Positions 1-5,675 of a stretch of DNA of 6,819 bases are shown here, piece after piece. The notes under the pieces are model-generated. The model saw nothing but the letters and a program-made list of their open reading frames with translations, searched no databases and had not been told where the DNA came from. The translations under genes were made by a program, and so were the position numbers. The DNA comes from G039029935 sp039029935 (GTDB taxonomy: Bacteria > Chloroflexota > Anaerolineae > Caldilineales > Caldilineaceae): assembly GCA_039029935.1 (NCBI GenBank), contig JBCCFC010000751.1, positions 1 to 6,819 on the forward strand, in the 5' to 3' direction. The first letter of the stretch is position 1. Every line of letters begins with the position of its first letter.

Positions 1-1337
1 CGTATCGACCAACGCAGAATGAACCATCCTGAAACAAATCGTGGCCTCATCAAATGCAACACGGCCAATACTGCTATAGCCACCACCGCCCCAACCGCAA
101 TATGAATCAACTGCCCCTGCAACTTGAAGACCAACGCAACTGCTGCCCCGATCCACCACGCGGCCAGTGTATGACTCGTCGGCGGCTTCTGTTTGAGTGC
201 CGATGTCACCAACAGCACGACCAGTGCGGGGGGCAAAATCGCACCAAGTAGGTCTATCATGGGTAAGAGATTGTAGTCAAAACGGGTTGCGCCCAAGAGA
301 AAGCCAATCACACAGATAAGACCGTTTGCCCATAACTGCATTCTTGGATTGGGGTCGCCTTGAAATGGGTTGAGCGTCTGCAAGGCCAGTGCGCCAGAGA
401 TCATGCTGCCCATGACTGGGGCAATGACGGACACAAGCAGGAAGACCTGTCCCAAAAGGGCTAAATCGGTTGGGGCCAAGATATCGGGGATGTTCCAATC
501 GCCTGTCACGTTGTAAAGAATTGCGCCGATACTTAATGATGCGCAAAGGGGGAAAAAGAGGCAGAGGCCATTGTAGATGACATCGCGATCACTGCGCAGG
601 TCCCAGGTGAAATCACCAATGCGCAATGAAAAGAGGATGCCATAGGTCACGACGGAGGTGATGATCCAGATGATGGCCGCAAATTGATTCTCGGGCATTA
701 TGGTGTCCTGTGCAAGAATTTCACTCAGTTTGGCAGGCGCACCCACAGCAATCAGTGTGATAATCGCCACGCCCACAGCCGCAGATGTCGTAATCCACAC
801 CAACACATTCCAACGGTTCATGCCCATCGCACTAAAGATAAACAGAGCCGTTGCCATGATCAATGCGCCAACCCAATTGCTCCACCAACCCTCAATCTGC
901 AACACATTGCCCAAACTTACCCCCGTAATGCCAATGAAGAATCCAACCCAACCGACCATGCCAAAGGCAATCAGGATGTTGAGGACATAGGCCCCGATAC
1001 CCTGTCCAAAGATGGCGGCAGCGCGTTTTGCCAGTGGATGGCGTAGACGACGGCAGATGATGCCATGTGTGATGACTATCGTTGTCAGAAGGATCGCACC
1101 AATGAACATGATGATAAGCAGTCTACTCAGCGGTAGCATCGTTGCTACCCCCCCACCAGCTGTCATGACACCGGGGTTAAAGGCGATGCCGATCCATACA
1201 CCGATGCGCTGCACCCATGTTACAGTGGCTGTTCTGTTTTGCTTTGGTTGATTTGCACGGAAATCCTGTTCCACTTTATGGGAAGGTTGGTACGTTTCGG
1301 CCTGATCTTTGTGTGCTACACTTTCATGCTGTGTCAT
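1..1337 (-). CDS. NCS1-family (nucleobase:cation symporter-1-like) permease, partial
   Basis: Probable inner-membrane secondary transporter of the NCS1 class, whose members import purines, cytosine, hydantoins or related compounds with H+ or Na+. Read on the minus strand, the frame stays open from ATG at 1337 to the window edge (445 codons, no stop seen), so the C-terminus is missing; family members are usually about 400-500 residues, so little is lost. Residues 1-40 are a polar cytoplasmic tail. After that come about 12 hydrophobic segments. Family-like features are the TM1 region around 45-66 (GIAFNPGVMTAGGG), the Gly-rich TM3 with VGWVGFF near 128-134, the charged loop DFTWDLRSDRD near 242-252 (compare DYTRFxRSRRD in NCS1 proteins), and the late LLGAILPPALVVLL near 363-376. 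No strong Shine-Dalgarno precedes the ATG. The next upstream stop in frame is near 1391, with no other ATG between. It is divergent from the MFS gene. Substrate is unknown. The family call rests on pattern memory, not a search. Confidence 0.75.
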   Translation of the reverse strand, partial: MTQHESVAHKDQAETYQPSHKVEQDFRANQPKQNRTATVTWVQRIGVWIGIAFNPGVMTAGGGVATMLPLSRLLIIMFIGAILLTTIVITHGIICRRLRHPLAKRAAAIFGQGIGAYVLNILIAFGMVGWVGFFIGITGVSLGNVLQIEGWWSNWVGALIMATALFIFSAMGMNRWNVLVWITTSAAVGVAIITLIAVGAPAKLSEILAQDTIMPENQFAAIIWIITSVVTYGILFSLRIGDFTWDLRSDRDVIYNGLCLFFPLCASLSIGAILYNVTGDWNIPDILAPTDLALLGQVFLLVSVIAPVMGSMISGALALQTLNPFQGDPNPRMQLWANGLICVIGFLLGATRFDYNLLPMIDLLGAILPPALVVLLVTSALKQKPPTSHTLAAWWIGAAVALVFKLQGQLIHIAVGAVVAIAVLAVLHLMRPRFVSGWFILRWSI

Positions 1338-1371
1338 AAATTTCTGATATCTACTTTTGTGATTGATGAAT

Positions 1372-1402
1372 TTGATAAATGGGCGTTGCTAGACAGTATA
1401 AC
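1372..1402 (+). promoter_or_regulatory. candidate sigma70-like promoter for the MFS gene
   Basis: TTGATA (1372-1377) and TATAAC (1397-1402) each match the sigma70 consensus at five of six positions, but the spacer is 19 bp, longer than the optimal 17. The -10 overlaps the loop of the 1378-1420 inverted repeat. It would give a leader of about 260 nt carrying the three double-hairpin repeats before the MFS start. On the opposite strand the same bases give TATACT (1400-1395), a possible -10 for the NCS1 gene, but no convincing -35 is visible. Position and strand use are inference. Confidence 0.25.
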
Positions 1403-1420
1403 TCTCTGGTAACGCCCATT
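1378..1420. repeat. 10-bp perfect inverted repeat in the divergent intergenic region
   Basis: AATGGGCGTT (1378-1387) is the exact reverse complement of AACGCCCATT (1411-1420). As plus-strand RNA, pairing continues inward for six more pairs: G1388-U1410, C1389-G1409, U1390-G1408, A1391-U1407, G1392-C1406 and A1393-U1405. Two of these are G-U, giving a 16-bp stem with an 11-nt loop. On the minus strand the wobbles become A-C mismatches, so the longer fold favours a plus-strand transcript. No T-run follows, so it is a poor terminator. It could be an operator, a leader hairpin or a small palindromic repeat of an unknown family. Confidence 0.6.
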
Positions 1421-1455
1421 ATTGTGCCATCTTTGGGTACACAGGACAAAGGAAA

Positions 1456-1624
1456 GTATCGCAGGTTGGCTACCTGCGTCACAAATAACCAATCTATGAT
1501 ACGGGTTTAAAGGAAAGTATCGCAGGTTGGCTACCTGCGTCACAGATAACCAATCTGTGATACGGGTTTAAAGGAAAGTATCGCAGGTTGGCTACCTGCG
1601 TCACAGATAACCAATCTGTGATAC
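1456..1624 (+). repeat. tandem array of three 47-bp double-hairpin repeats, 61-bp period
   Basis: Copies lie at 1456-1502, 1517-1563 and 1578-1624. They are separated by an identical 14-bp spacer, GGGTTTAAAGGAAA, at 1503-1516 and 1564-1577. Each unit is GTAT, hairpin 1 (CGCAGGT-TGGCT-ACCTGCG, 7-bp stem, 5-nt loop), one base, hairpin 2 (CACAGAT-AACCA-ATCTGTG, 7-bp stem, 5-nt loop), ATAC. The end tetramers GTAT/ATAC can pair and close a three-way junction. Copies 2 and 3 are identical across the unit. Copy 1 has two G-to-A changes in stem 2 (CACAAAT and ATCTATG). The same unit in the same orientation recurs after the last gene with a different spacer. No reading frame is plausible because the period is not a multiple of three. 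Confidence 0.95.
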
Positions 1625-1667
1625 TGATTTATACGTTCCTATTCGATGAAAAACTGTAGCAAGGATT

Positions 1668-3014
1668 ATGCTCAACTTTATTCAAACCAATTATCTGCAA
1701 AAATTACGTCTCTTTCGACGCGAAGCGCGACTATATCTAATCGTGCCCATTCTGATTGGGTTCACCATTGGCGGTGGCATCTACTCGGTTCTACTCAATC
1801 TCTATCTATTACGGCTTGGCTATGAACCCGATTTTGTGGGGACAGTTCATGCCATCAGCGCACTCTGTTTTGTTCTCTTTGCCATTCCATCAGGCTCCAT
1901 TGGCACCAGGCTGGGCTTACGCAAATCCTCAATCTGGGGACTCAGCATCGCCATCATTGGCTTTGCAGGCGTCCCGATGGCCGAGTTTGTGCCAATGGAT
2001 TGGCGTGATGGCTGGATTCTGGGCATCACCTTTTTTGGCTACATGGGCATGACGCTCTTCAATGTCAACTCGATGCCGCTCATGGTCGAAATCAGCGGTG
2101 AAGAGGAACGCGATCATCTATTCTCAATTCAGGCCGCGCTATGGCCGCTTTGTGGCTTTGTGGGCAGTCTACTCGGTGGATTCATGCCCGTCTGGATTGC
2201 GTCTTTCATGAATTTGACCACCGACTCACCAATCCCCTATCGCTATCCATTGCTGTTTGGTGCGTTGGCTTTAATTCCAGCGGTGATTGCACTGTGGCGT
2301 ATTGGCGATATCACGGAGTCCGCGACACAAGCCAGGGTTGCCAACCGAGCCGCCAATAAATCAACCAATCAGTCAACCAGTCACGCACCCAATCGCGCTT
2401 TCCCATCATTTTCGTGGCGGATCGCTGCCCCCATTGGCTTGATGCTCTTGCTGCCTTGTATTGGCGCACTGCGTGTCGGTTCAGAAGGGATTATGAAAGC
2501 GTTCTACACGGTCTATCTGGATGAGAGCTTGATGATTTCAACAGGTCAGATTGGGTTGCTGATGGCCTTTGCCCAACTCATGGCCGTCCCCATGCCCCTG
2601 CTTGCACCTTGGCTCAGTCAACGCTTTGGCCGCGAACCTGTGATGTTTTGGGGAACGGTTGGCATGGGGATGGGACTGATTCCCATTGCGCTTATCCCCA
2701 ACTTTGGTGCCGCATCCTTTGGTTTGATTTTGGCGATTGGGTCAACGTTGGTATCACGTCCCGTCTATATGGTCTATCTCCAAGGCGTGGTCGAACCAGA
2801 GTGGCGTCCCATGATGTCGGCCTGCATGTCGGTCTCCTACGGACTAAGTATGGGACTGACCTCCTTTGGTGGTGGCTATTTGTTCACATTGGTTGGCTTT
2901 CGACCGCTCTTCCTCATTGGTGCAGGGTTGAGCATCGCAGGGGGCGCGTTGTTCTGGGCCTATGTGATGTGGGTACGTCGTGGTGTCATTCAGACGGCGT
3001 ATTCAACGACATAG
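1668..3014 (+). CDS. MFS transporter, 12 transmembrane helices
   Basis: A 448-residue membrane protein with the length and two-halves architecture of the major facilitator superfamily, probably a proton-coupled exporter or importer in the cytoplasmic membrane. Hydrophobic helices fall near 22-48, 56-75, 87-106, 114-137, 153-176 and 192-211. A polar, Asn/Ser/Thr/Ala-rich linker at about 212-248 follows, then six more helices from about 251 to 436. The TM2-TM3 loop holds a motif A-like GSIGTRLGLRK (76-86) in which the usual Asp is Thr80. The second half has the related APWLSQRFGR (313-322). An acidic EEERDHLFS (145-153) lies before TM5, with a cognate PEWR (377-380) in the other half. The start is ATG 1668 with AAGGA at 1661-1665, only 2 nt away; an in-frame TGA at 1647 rules out much extension. 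It is monocistronic: divergent from NCS1 and about 205 bp before the binding-protein gene. Substrate cannot be inferred. Confidence 0.9.
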   Translation: MLNFIQTNYLQKLRLFRREARLYLIVPILIGFTIGGGIYSVLLNLYLLRLGYEPDFVGTVHAISALCFVLFAIPSGSIGTRLGLRKSSIWGLSIAIIGFAGVPMAEFVPMDWRDGWILGITFFGYMGMTLFNVNSMPLMVEISGEEERDHLFSIQAALWPLCGFVGSLLGGFMPVWIASFMNLTTDSPIPYRYPLLFGALALIPAVIALWRIGDITESATQARVANRAANKSTNQSTSHAPNRAFPSFSWRIAAPIGLMLLLPCIGALRVGSEGIMKAFYTVYLDESLMISTGQIGLLMAFAQLMAVPMPLLAPWLSQRFGREPVMFWGTVGMGMGLIPIALIPNFGAASFGLILAIGSTLVSRPVYMVYLQGVVEPEWRPMMSACMSVSYGLSMGLTSFGGGYLFTLVGFRPLFLIGAGLSIAGGALFWAYVMWVRRGVIQTAYSTT

Positions 3015-3040
3015 AGGATGATATTTAGTAGGCCACATGA

Positions 3041-3063
3041 GTAACTTAATCTTACGAAGTTAC
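3041..3063 (+). terminator. weak stem-loop after the MFS gene
   Basis: GTAACTT (3041-3047) pairs perfectly with AAGTTAC (3057-3063) across a 9-nt loop, 26 bp after the MFS stop codon. The stem is AT-rich and no T-tract follows, so intrinsic termination is doubtful. It may be a transcript-end hairpin or a chance dyad. Confidence 0.25.
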
Positions 3064-3082
3064 CCAAATTGATAATAATATT

Positions 3083-3103
3083 TAAAGCTTTGAAAGAGCT
3101 TTA
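3083..3103. promoter_or_regulatory. 21-bp dyad, possible operator upstream of the ABC operon
   Basis: TAAAGCT (3083-3089) and AGCTTTA (3097-3103) form a 7-bp inverted repeat with a 7-bp centre. It lies 10 bp before the TTGACA hexamer of the candidate operon promoter, where an activator or repressor site could sit. No regulator gene in the window points to a particular family. Confidence 0.3.
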
Positions 3104-3112
3104 TGAGATACA

Positions 3113-3141
3113 TTGACAGGAGATTTGTTTTACTATAAACT
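3113..3141 (+). promoter_or_regulatory. sigma70-like promoter for the ABC transporter operon
   Basis: TTGACA (3113-3118) is a perfect -35 hexamer. Two overlapping -10 candidates follow: TATAAA (3134-3139) at 15 bp, which matches better but is spaced short, and TAAACT (3136-3141) at the optimal 17 bp with a weaker match. The surroundings are AT-rich and the site is about 80-100 bp before the binding-protein start, as expected for an operon with its own promoter. Exact choice and start point are not resolved. Confidence 0.5.
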
Positions 3142-3153
3142 GTTGACTCCTTG

Positions 3154-3172
3154 TATTTGCAAACTATTTGCA
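3154..3172 (+). promoter_or_regulatory. helically phased direct repeat TATTTGCA, candidate regulator site
   Basis: The octamer TATTTGCA occurs at 3154-3161 and again at 3165-3172, 11 bp apart start to start, about one DNA turn. The first copy is also part of the palindrome TTTGCAAA (3156-3163). It lies just downstream of the candidate -10, where a bound repressor could block initiation or elongation. A regulator is inferred only from spacing and position. Confidence 0.3.
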
Positions 3173-3206
3173 GTGGAGAGTTTGTACTCTTCAAATTCAT
3201 CTGTAC

Positions 3207-3214
3207 AAAAGGAG
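3207..3214 (+). promoter_or_regulatory. strong ribosome binding site that fixes the binding-protein start
   Basis: AAAAGGAG followed by five A residues precedes ATG 3220, an ideal Shine-Dalgarno spacing. This site and the Tat signal starting right after it rule out the in-frame TTG at 3151 as the true start. Confidence 0.85.
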
Positions 3215-3219
3215 AAAAA

Positions 3220-4515
3220 ATGAACATGGTGAAACGATCACGACGTGACTTCTTGAAAATCGCTGGTATGACCGCAACAGGTGCTTTGTTGGCGGCCTGT
3301 GCGGCACCTGCTGCGGCCCCTTCTGGTGGTGATGATGGTGGCTCACCGGATGCGGACGGTGGCGAAGTGACCATTGCGGTTGGTGCTTGGGCATTAGACT
3401 CGCACAATGAAGTTTTCGAAGAACTTGGCTTCCTTGATTCTGGCTACACACCCAATATCGAAGTGCTGCCCAGCGGCGACGAACTCTCTGCCTCGTTGAC
3501 AGCGGGTATCGCCAGCGGTGCCAGCCCATACGATGTCCTCGATTTTGAGGATGGCATGGCAATCACCTACTCACGCTCTGGCTTCTTCCAACCATTGGAC
3601 GATCTGTTGCCAGGCGATTTCTGGGACGATTTCCCACAAACATTGCTGGATGTAACTGACCTGTGGGATCGCTATGAGGGTGACACATTCCGTATTCACC
3701 ACAACTTTGAAGCGCAATATTGCTGGTATCGCAAAGATTGGTTTGATGCCGAGGGTATCGCCCCGCCAACCACATGGGAAGAAATGGCCGAGTTGGGTGC
3801 AGTCTTTAGCGATGCCGACAACAATGTGTGGGCCGTTGAAGAAGGCTTGCAGGTCCTCTCCGTCTATCAGGGCTATCTGACACGACAGGCTGGCGGCAAC
3901 TACTTTGATGTAGGTGACGAGTGGGCGACCGCACTGCAATTCCTGTATGACTTGCTCTATGTGCATGGAACCATGAATCCAGCATCACCACAGAAGAACT
4001 ACGATCAGCAGAACGCAGACTACACAGCCGACAAGGTTGCTTACATGCGTCAATGGCCGTTCTTCTATGATGTGGCACGCGCCAAGGAAGATTGGTTTGA
4101 GGAAGAAAAAGTCGTGGTCACAATGCCACCAGTGGGTCCCGGCGGTGCGTCTGGTAGTACCTACGCGGCTGGTTGGGGTTATGGCATTATGAAATCTGCA
4201 CCAAACCAAGCAGGTGCAGAGGCCATGCTCCAGTTCTTGGTCGATAAAGAAAATGCGGGACAAATGGCATTGATCGATACATGGTATCTGAGCAACCGCA
4301 ACTCTGTATTGGAAGCAGTGGGCGATGAGGGTATGGCAAAGCATCTCAAGGAATATACAGATGCGGGCATCATCGGCAACCGTCCATTCCATGCGAAGTT
4401 TAGCGAAGCGTCTACGAAGTTGGACGAGGCAGCATCGGCGTTCCTGACACAGCAGATCAGCTTGGAAGAATGTGTCCAACAGGGTCAGGATGCGATGGCG
4501 GCGTTGGAAGGATAG
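3220..4515 (+). CDS. CUT1-type ABC transporter solute-binding lipoprotein with Tat signal
   Basis: Extracytoplasmic solute-binding protein of 431 residues, of the usual length and style for carbohydrate CUT1 importers (family 1 binding proteins). The N-terminus has a complete twin-arginine motif SRRDFLK (7-13), a short hydrophobic stretch and a lipobox LAAC with Cys27, so it is predicted to be exported folded by Tat and lipid-anchored. Residues 28-48 form an Ala/Pro/Gly/Asp linker, and the mature domain begins at VTIAVGAW (50-57). Family-like segments are GIASGASPYDVLDFED (96-111), YRKDWFDAEGIAPPTTWEEM (170-189), KVAYMRQWPFF (272-282) and the hinge-region GWGYGIMKSAPNQAGAEAM (318-336). Many Trp/Tyr/Phe residues suit stacking on a sugar ring, but the ligand is unknown. 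It is the first gene of the importer operon, with its own promoter candidate. A 245-bp repeat-rich gap separates it from the permease genes. Confidence 0.93.
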   Translation: MNMVKRSRRDFLKIAGMTATGALLAACAAPAAAPSGGDDGGSPDADGGEVTIAVGAWALDSHNEVFEELGFLDSGYTPNIEVLPSGDELSASLTAGIASGASPYDVLDFEDGMAITYSRSGFFQPLDDLLPGDFWDDFPQTLLDVTDLWDRYEGDTFRIHHNFEAQYCWYRKDWFDAEGIAPPTTWEEMAELGAVFSDADNNVWAVEEGLQVLSVYQGYLTRQAGGNYFDVGDEWATALQFLYDLLYVHGTMNPASPQKNYDQQNADYTADKVAYMRQWPFFYDVARAKEDWFEEEKVVVTMPPVGPGGASGSTYAAGWGYGIMKSAPNQAGAEAMLQFLVDKENAGQMALIDTWYLSNRNSVLEAVGDEGMAKHLKEYTDAGIIGNRPFHAKFSEASTKLDEAASAFLTQQISLEECVQQGQDAMAALEG

Positions 4516-4625
4516 TCGGTATTCGGTGGGTCGGTATTCGGTAAATCGGTATTCAGTGAGTCGGTGTTTGGTGAGTCGGTAAGTCGGTGGGTCAATGTTC
4601 GGTATTCAGTGAGTCGGTGTTCGGT
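4516..4625 (+). repeat. TCGGT-rich degenerate tandem repeat (left arm of a long inverted repeat)
   Basis: Starting at the base after the binding-protein stop codon, TCGGT occurs 11 times in 110 bp. It is set in degenerate units of about 15 bp (for example TCGGTATTCAGTGAG) and 8 bp (TCGGTAAG, TCGGTGGG). A longer unit with TCAGTGAG appears twice. The sequence is G/T-rich and is the complement type of the following octamer block, so plus-strand RNA from the two can pair extensively. No coding frame is supported. Confidence 0.9.
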
Positions 4626-4647
4626 GACGGATTGACCGATTACTGAC
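4613..4647 (+). other. apical stem-loop joining the two complementary repeat blocks
   Basis: In RNA, 4613-4625 pairs with 4635-4647 at 12 of 13 positions, counting two G-U pairs, around a 9-nt loop (4626-4634). This is the turn-around point of the larger imperfect hairpin formed by the TCGGT block and the ACYGA block. No T-run follows, so it is not a standard intrinsic terminator. An mRNA-stabilising or attenuating role is inference. Confidence 0.6.
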
Positions 4648-4735
4648 CTACCGACCTACCGACCTACCGACCTACTGACCTACTGACCTACTGACCTACC
4701 GACCTACCGACCTACCGACCTACCGACCTACTTAC
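4641..4735 (+). repeat. octamer minisatellite, 11 copies of TACYGACC plus a partial copy
   Basis: Eleven perfect-register octamers run from 4641 to 4728, then TACTTAC (4729-4735). Only the third-position-of-four pyrimidine varies, in the order T C C C T T T C C C C. Every copy contains ACYGA, the complement (allowing G-U) of the TCGGT motif upstream. The block ends 10 bp before the GGAG that likely serves the next gene. The period of 8 and the purity suggest recent slippage growth, so copy number may vary between strains. Confidence 0.97.
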
Positions 4736-4760
4736 AACAACAGATGGAGCAAACACAGCA

Positions 4761-5675
4761 ATGCAACAAGTTGCACGCTTAAACCCATTGCGGTCGTTCA
4801 ATTTTCGACAACGACGAGTTATCCTCTTTATTGCACTGGTGGCCCCTGTCTTTATATTGCGTTTTGTAACCTCGGTCTATCCCATTGGCAACACGATTTG
4901 GCTTGGGTTTACAAACACACATCTCATTGAGCAGACATCCGACTTTGTTGGCTTTGAAAATTACCGATTTATGCCCAAGGACCCAGCAATCCGTTCTGCC
5001 ATGTATTTTACCATCATTAAAACAATCATTTCCACAGCCATGCAATTGATCTTTGGCTTGCTGATTGCATTGATGCTCAATGCAGCGCGCATAGGACGCA
5101 ACTTTGGCCGCGCCATCAACCTGATCCCGTGGGCCATTCCTGGCATTAGTGCAGCCTATGCATTTCGGTGGATATTGGATGATCAGTTTGGGTTGATCCC
5201 CGAATGGACCTATCTGCTCACAGGCACACGGCCATTGATTTTTCTCAAAGCATTGAGCGCACAAATCGCACTGATCCTGTTGACCGTCTGGAAAAGCGTG
5301 TCCTTTGTTGCCATTCTCTTCTTAGCAGGGTTGCAGGGGGTTCCCACCGAACTCTACGAAGCCGCCAAGGTAGATGGGGCCAATTCCTGGCAAAGTTTCC
5401 GTGCGATCACCATTCCGCTGGTACTACCCTTGGTGATCACGATGTCGATCTTCCTGATGATTGGACAACTGGGTGGCATTGATCTCGTTTATGGGCTGAC
5501 CAACGGTGGGCCGGGGAATGCGACCGCAACACTAGGCTTGCGCATCTTCCAAGAAGGTATGAGATTCTTCAAATTTGGATATGCCTCAGCGATATCTGTT
5601 GTATTGCTGCTGCTGATTTGCGTACTCGGTGCTATTGGTATCCTTGTCAACCGCAGAGTCGAGGTGCATCTATGA
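4761..5675 (+). CDS. carbohydrate ABC transporter permease, MalF-like
   Basis: Inner-membrane subunit of the CUT1 importer, 304 residues and about six helices. It forms a heterodimer with the next gene product and receives solute from the binding protein. Helix candidates are near 19-39, 83-108, 118-137, 167-190, 220-240 and 276-296. The ATPase-contact EAA loop reads EAAKVDGANSWQSFRAITIPL (200-220), with the conserved Gly206 and Pro219. Family-typical LIPWAIPGISAAYAFRWILD (121-140) and TNGGPGNATATLGL (247-260) are present. The start is ATG 4761 with GGAG at 4746-4749, 11 nt away, a rather long and weak site compared with that of the binding-protein gene. The stop overlaps the next start as ATGA. 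No ATP-binding subunit gene lies in the window. Confidence 0.93.
   Translation: MQQVARLNPLRSFNFRQRRVILFIALVAPVFILRFVTSVYPIGNTIWLGFTNTHLIEQTSDFVGFENYRFMPKDPAIRSAMYFTIIKTIISTAMQLIFGLLIALMLNAARIGRNFGRAINLIPWAIPGISAAYAFRWILDDQFGLIPEWTYLLTGTRPLIFLKALSAQIALILLTVWKSVSFVAILFLAGLQGVPTELYEAAKVDGANSWQSFRAITIPLVLPLVITMSIFLMIGQLGGIDLVYGLTNGGPGNATATLGLRIFQEGMRFFKFGYASAISVVLLLLICVLGAIGILVNRRVEVHL
5661..5666 (+). promoter_or_regulatory. ribosome binding site for the second permease, inside the first permease gene
   Basis: GAGGTG lies 5 nt before ATG 5672. With the ATGA stop/start overlap it supports 5672 as the start through translational coupling, rather than the upstream in-frame TTG at 5618. Confidence 0.75.

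Noticed and set aside
54..251. Small plus-strand frame encoding a Cys/Gln/Arg-rich 65-residue peptide
   Set aside because: Antisense shadow of the NCS1-type gene with implausible composition and no ribosome site.
684..1251. Plus-strand open frames at 684-1046, 700-990 and 1012-1251
   Set aside because: They lie antisense to the continuous NCS1-type membrane protein, have odd composition (His/Asn/Pro-rich or Met/Ala/Pro-rich), and overlap each other without good ribosome sites.
1334..1543. Minus-strand 69-residue frame through the left repeat array
   Set aside because: It is a translation of the hairpin repeats themselves (AGSQPAILSF-type text recurring with each unit). The array period is not a multiple of three, so no conserved protein can be encoded.
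1456..1624. CRISPR array
   Set aside because: The spacers between units are identical (14 bp left, 3 bp right) and too short, units carry two strong hairpins, and no cas gene is present.
1578..1624. tRNA-like or small structured RNA gene
   Set aside because: The two-stem unit resembles part of a cloverleaf, but it is only 47 bp, lacks a D-arm/T-arm consensus and CCA end, and is tandemly repeated.
3151..3219. Upstream TTG start for the binding protein
   Set aside because: It would put 23 residues before a complete Tat lipoprotein signal, and AAAAGGAG sits ideally before ATG 3220.
3571..4479. Long minus-strand frames under the binding-protein gene (3571-3966, 3985-4479)
   Set aside because: Antisense shadows of a well-supported family protein, with Cys/His/Arg-rich composition.
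4516..4735. Intrinsic terminator or transposon end in the intergenic repeat block
   Set aside because: Pairing is strong but no T-run follows, and there is no transposase, target duplication or defined terminal inverted repeat. It is better described as a tandem-repeat inverted arm.
5618..5671. Upstream TTG start for the second permease
   Set aside because: It would overlap the first permease by 58 bp. GAGGTG and the ATGA overlap clearly mark ATG 5672, and the extra residues do not look like a permease N-terminus.
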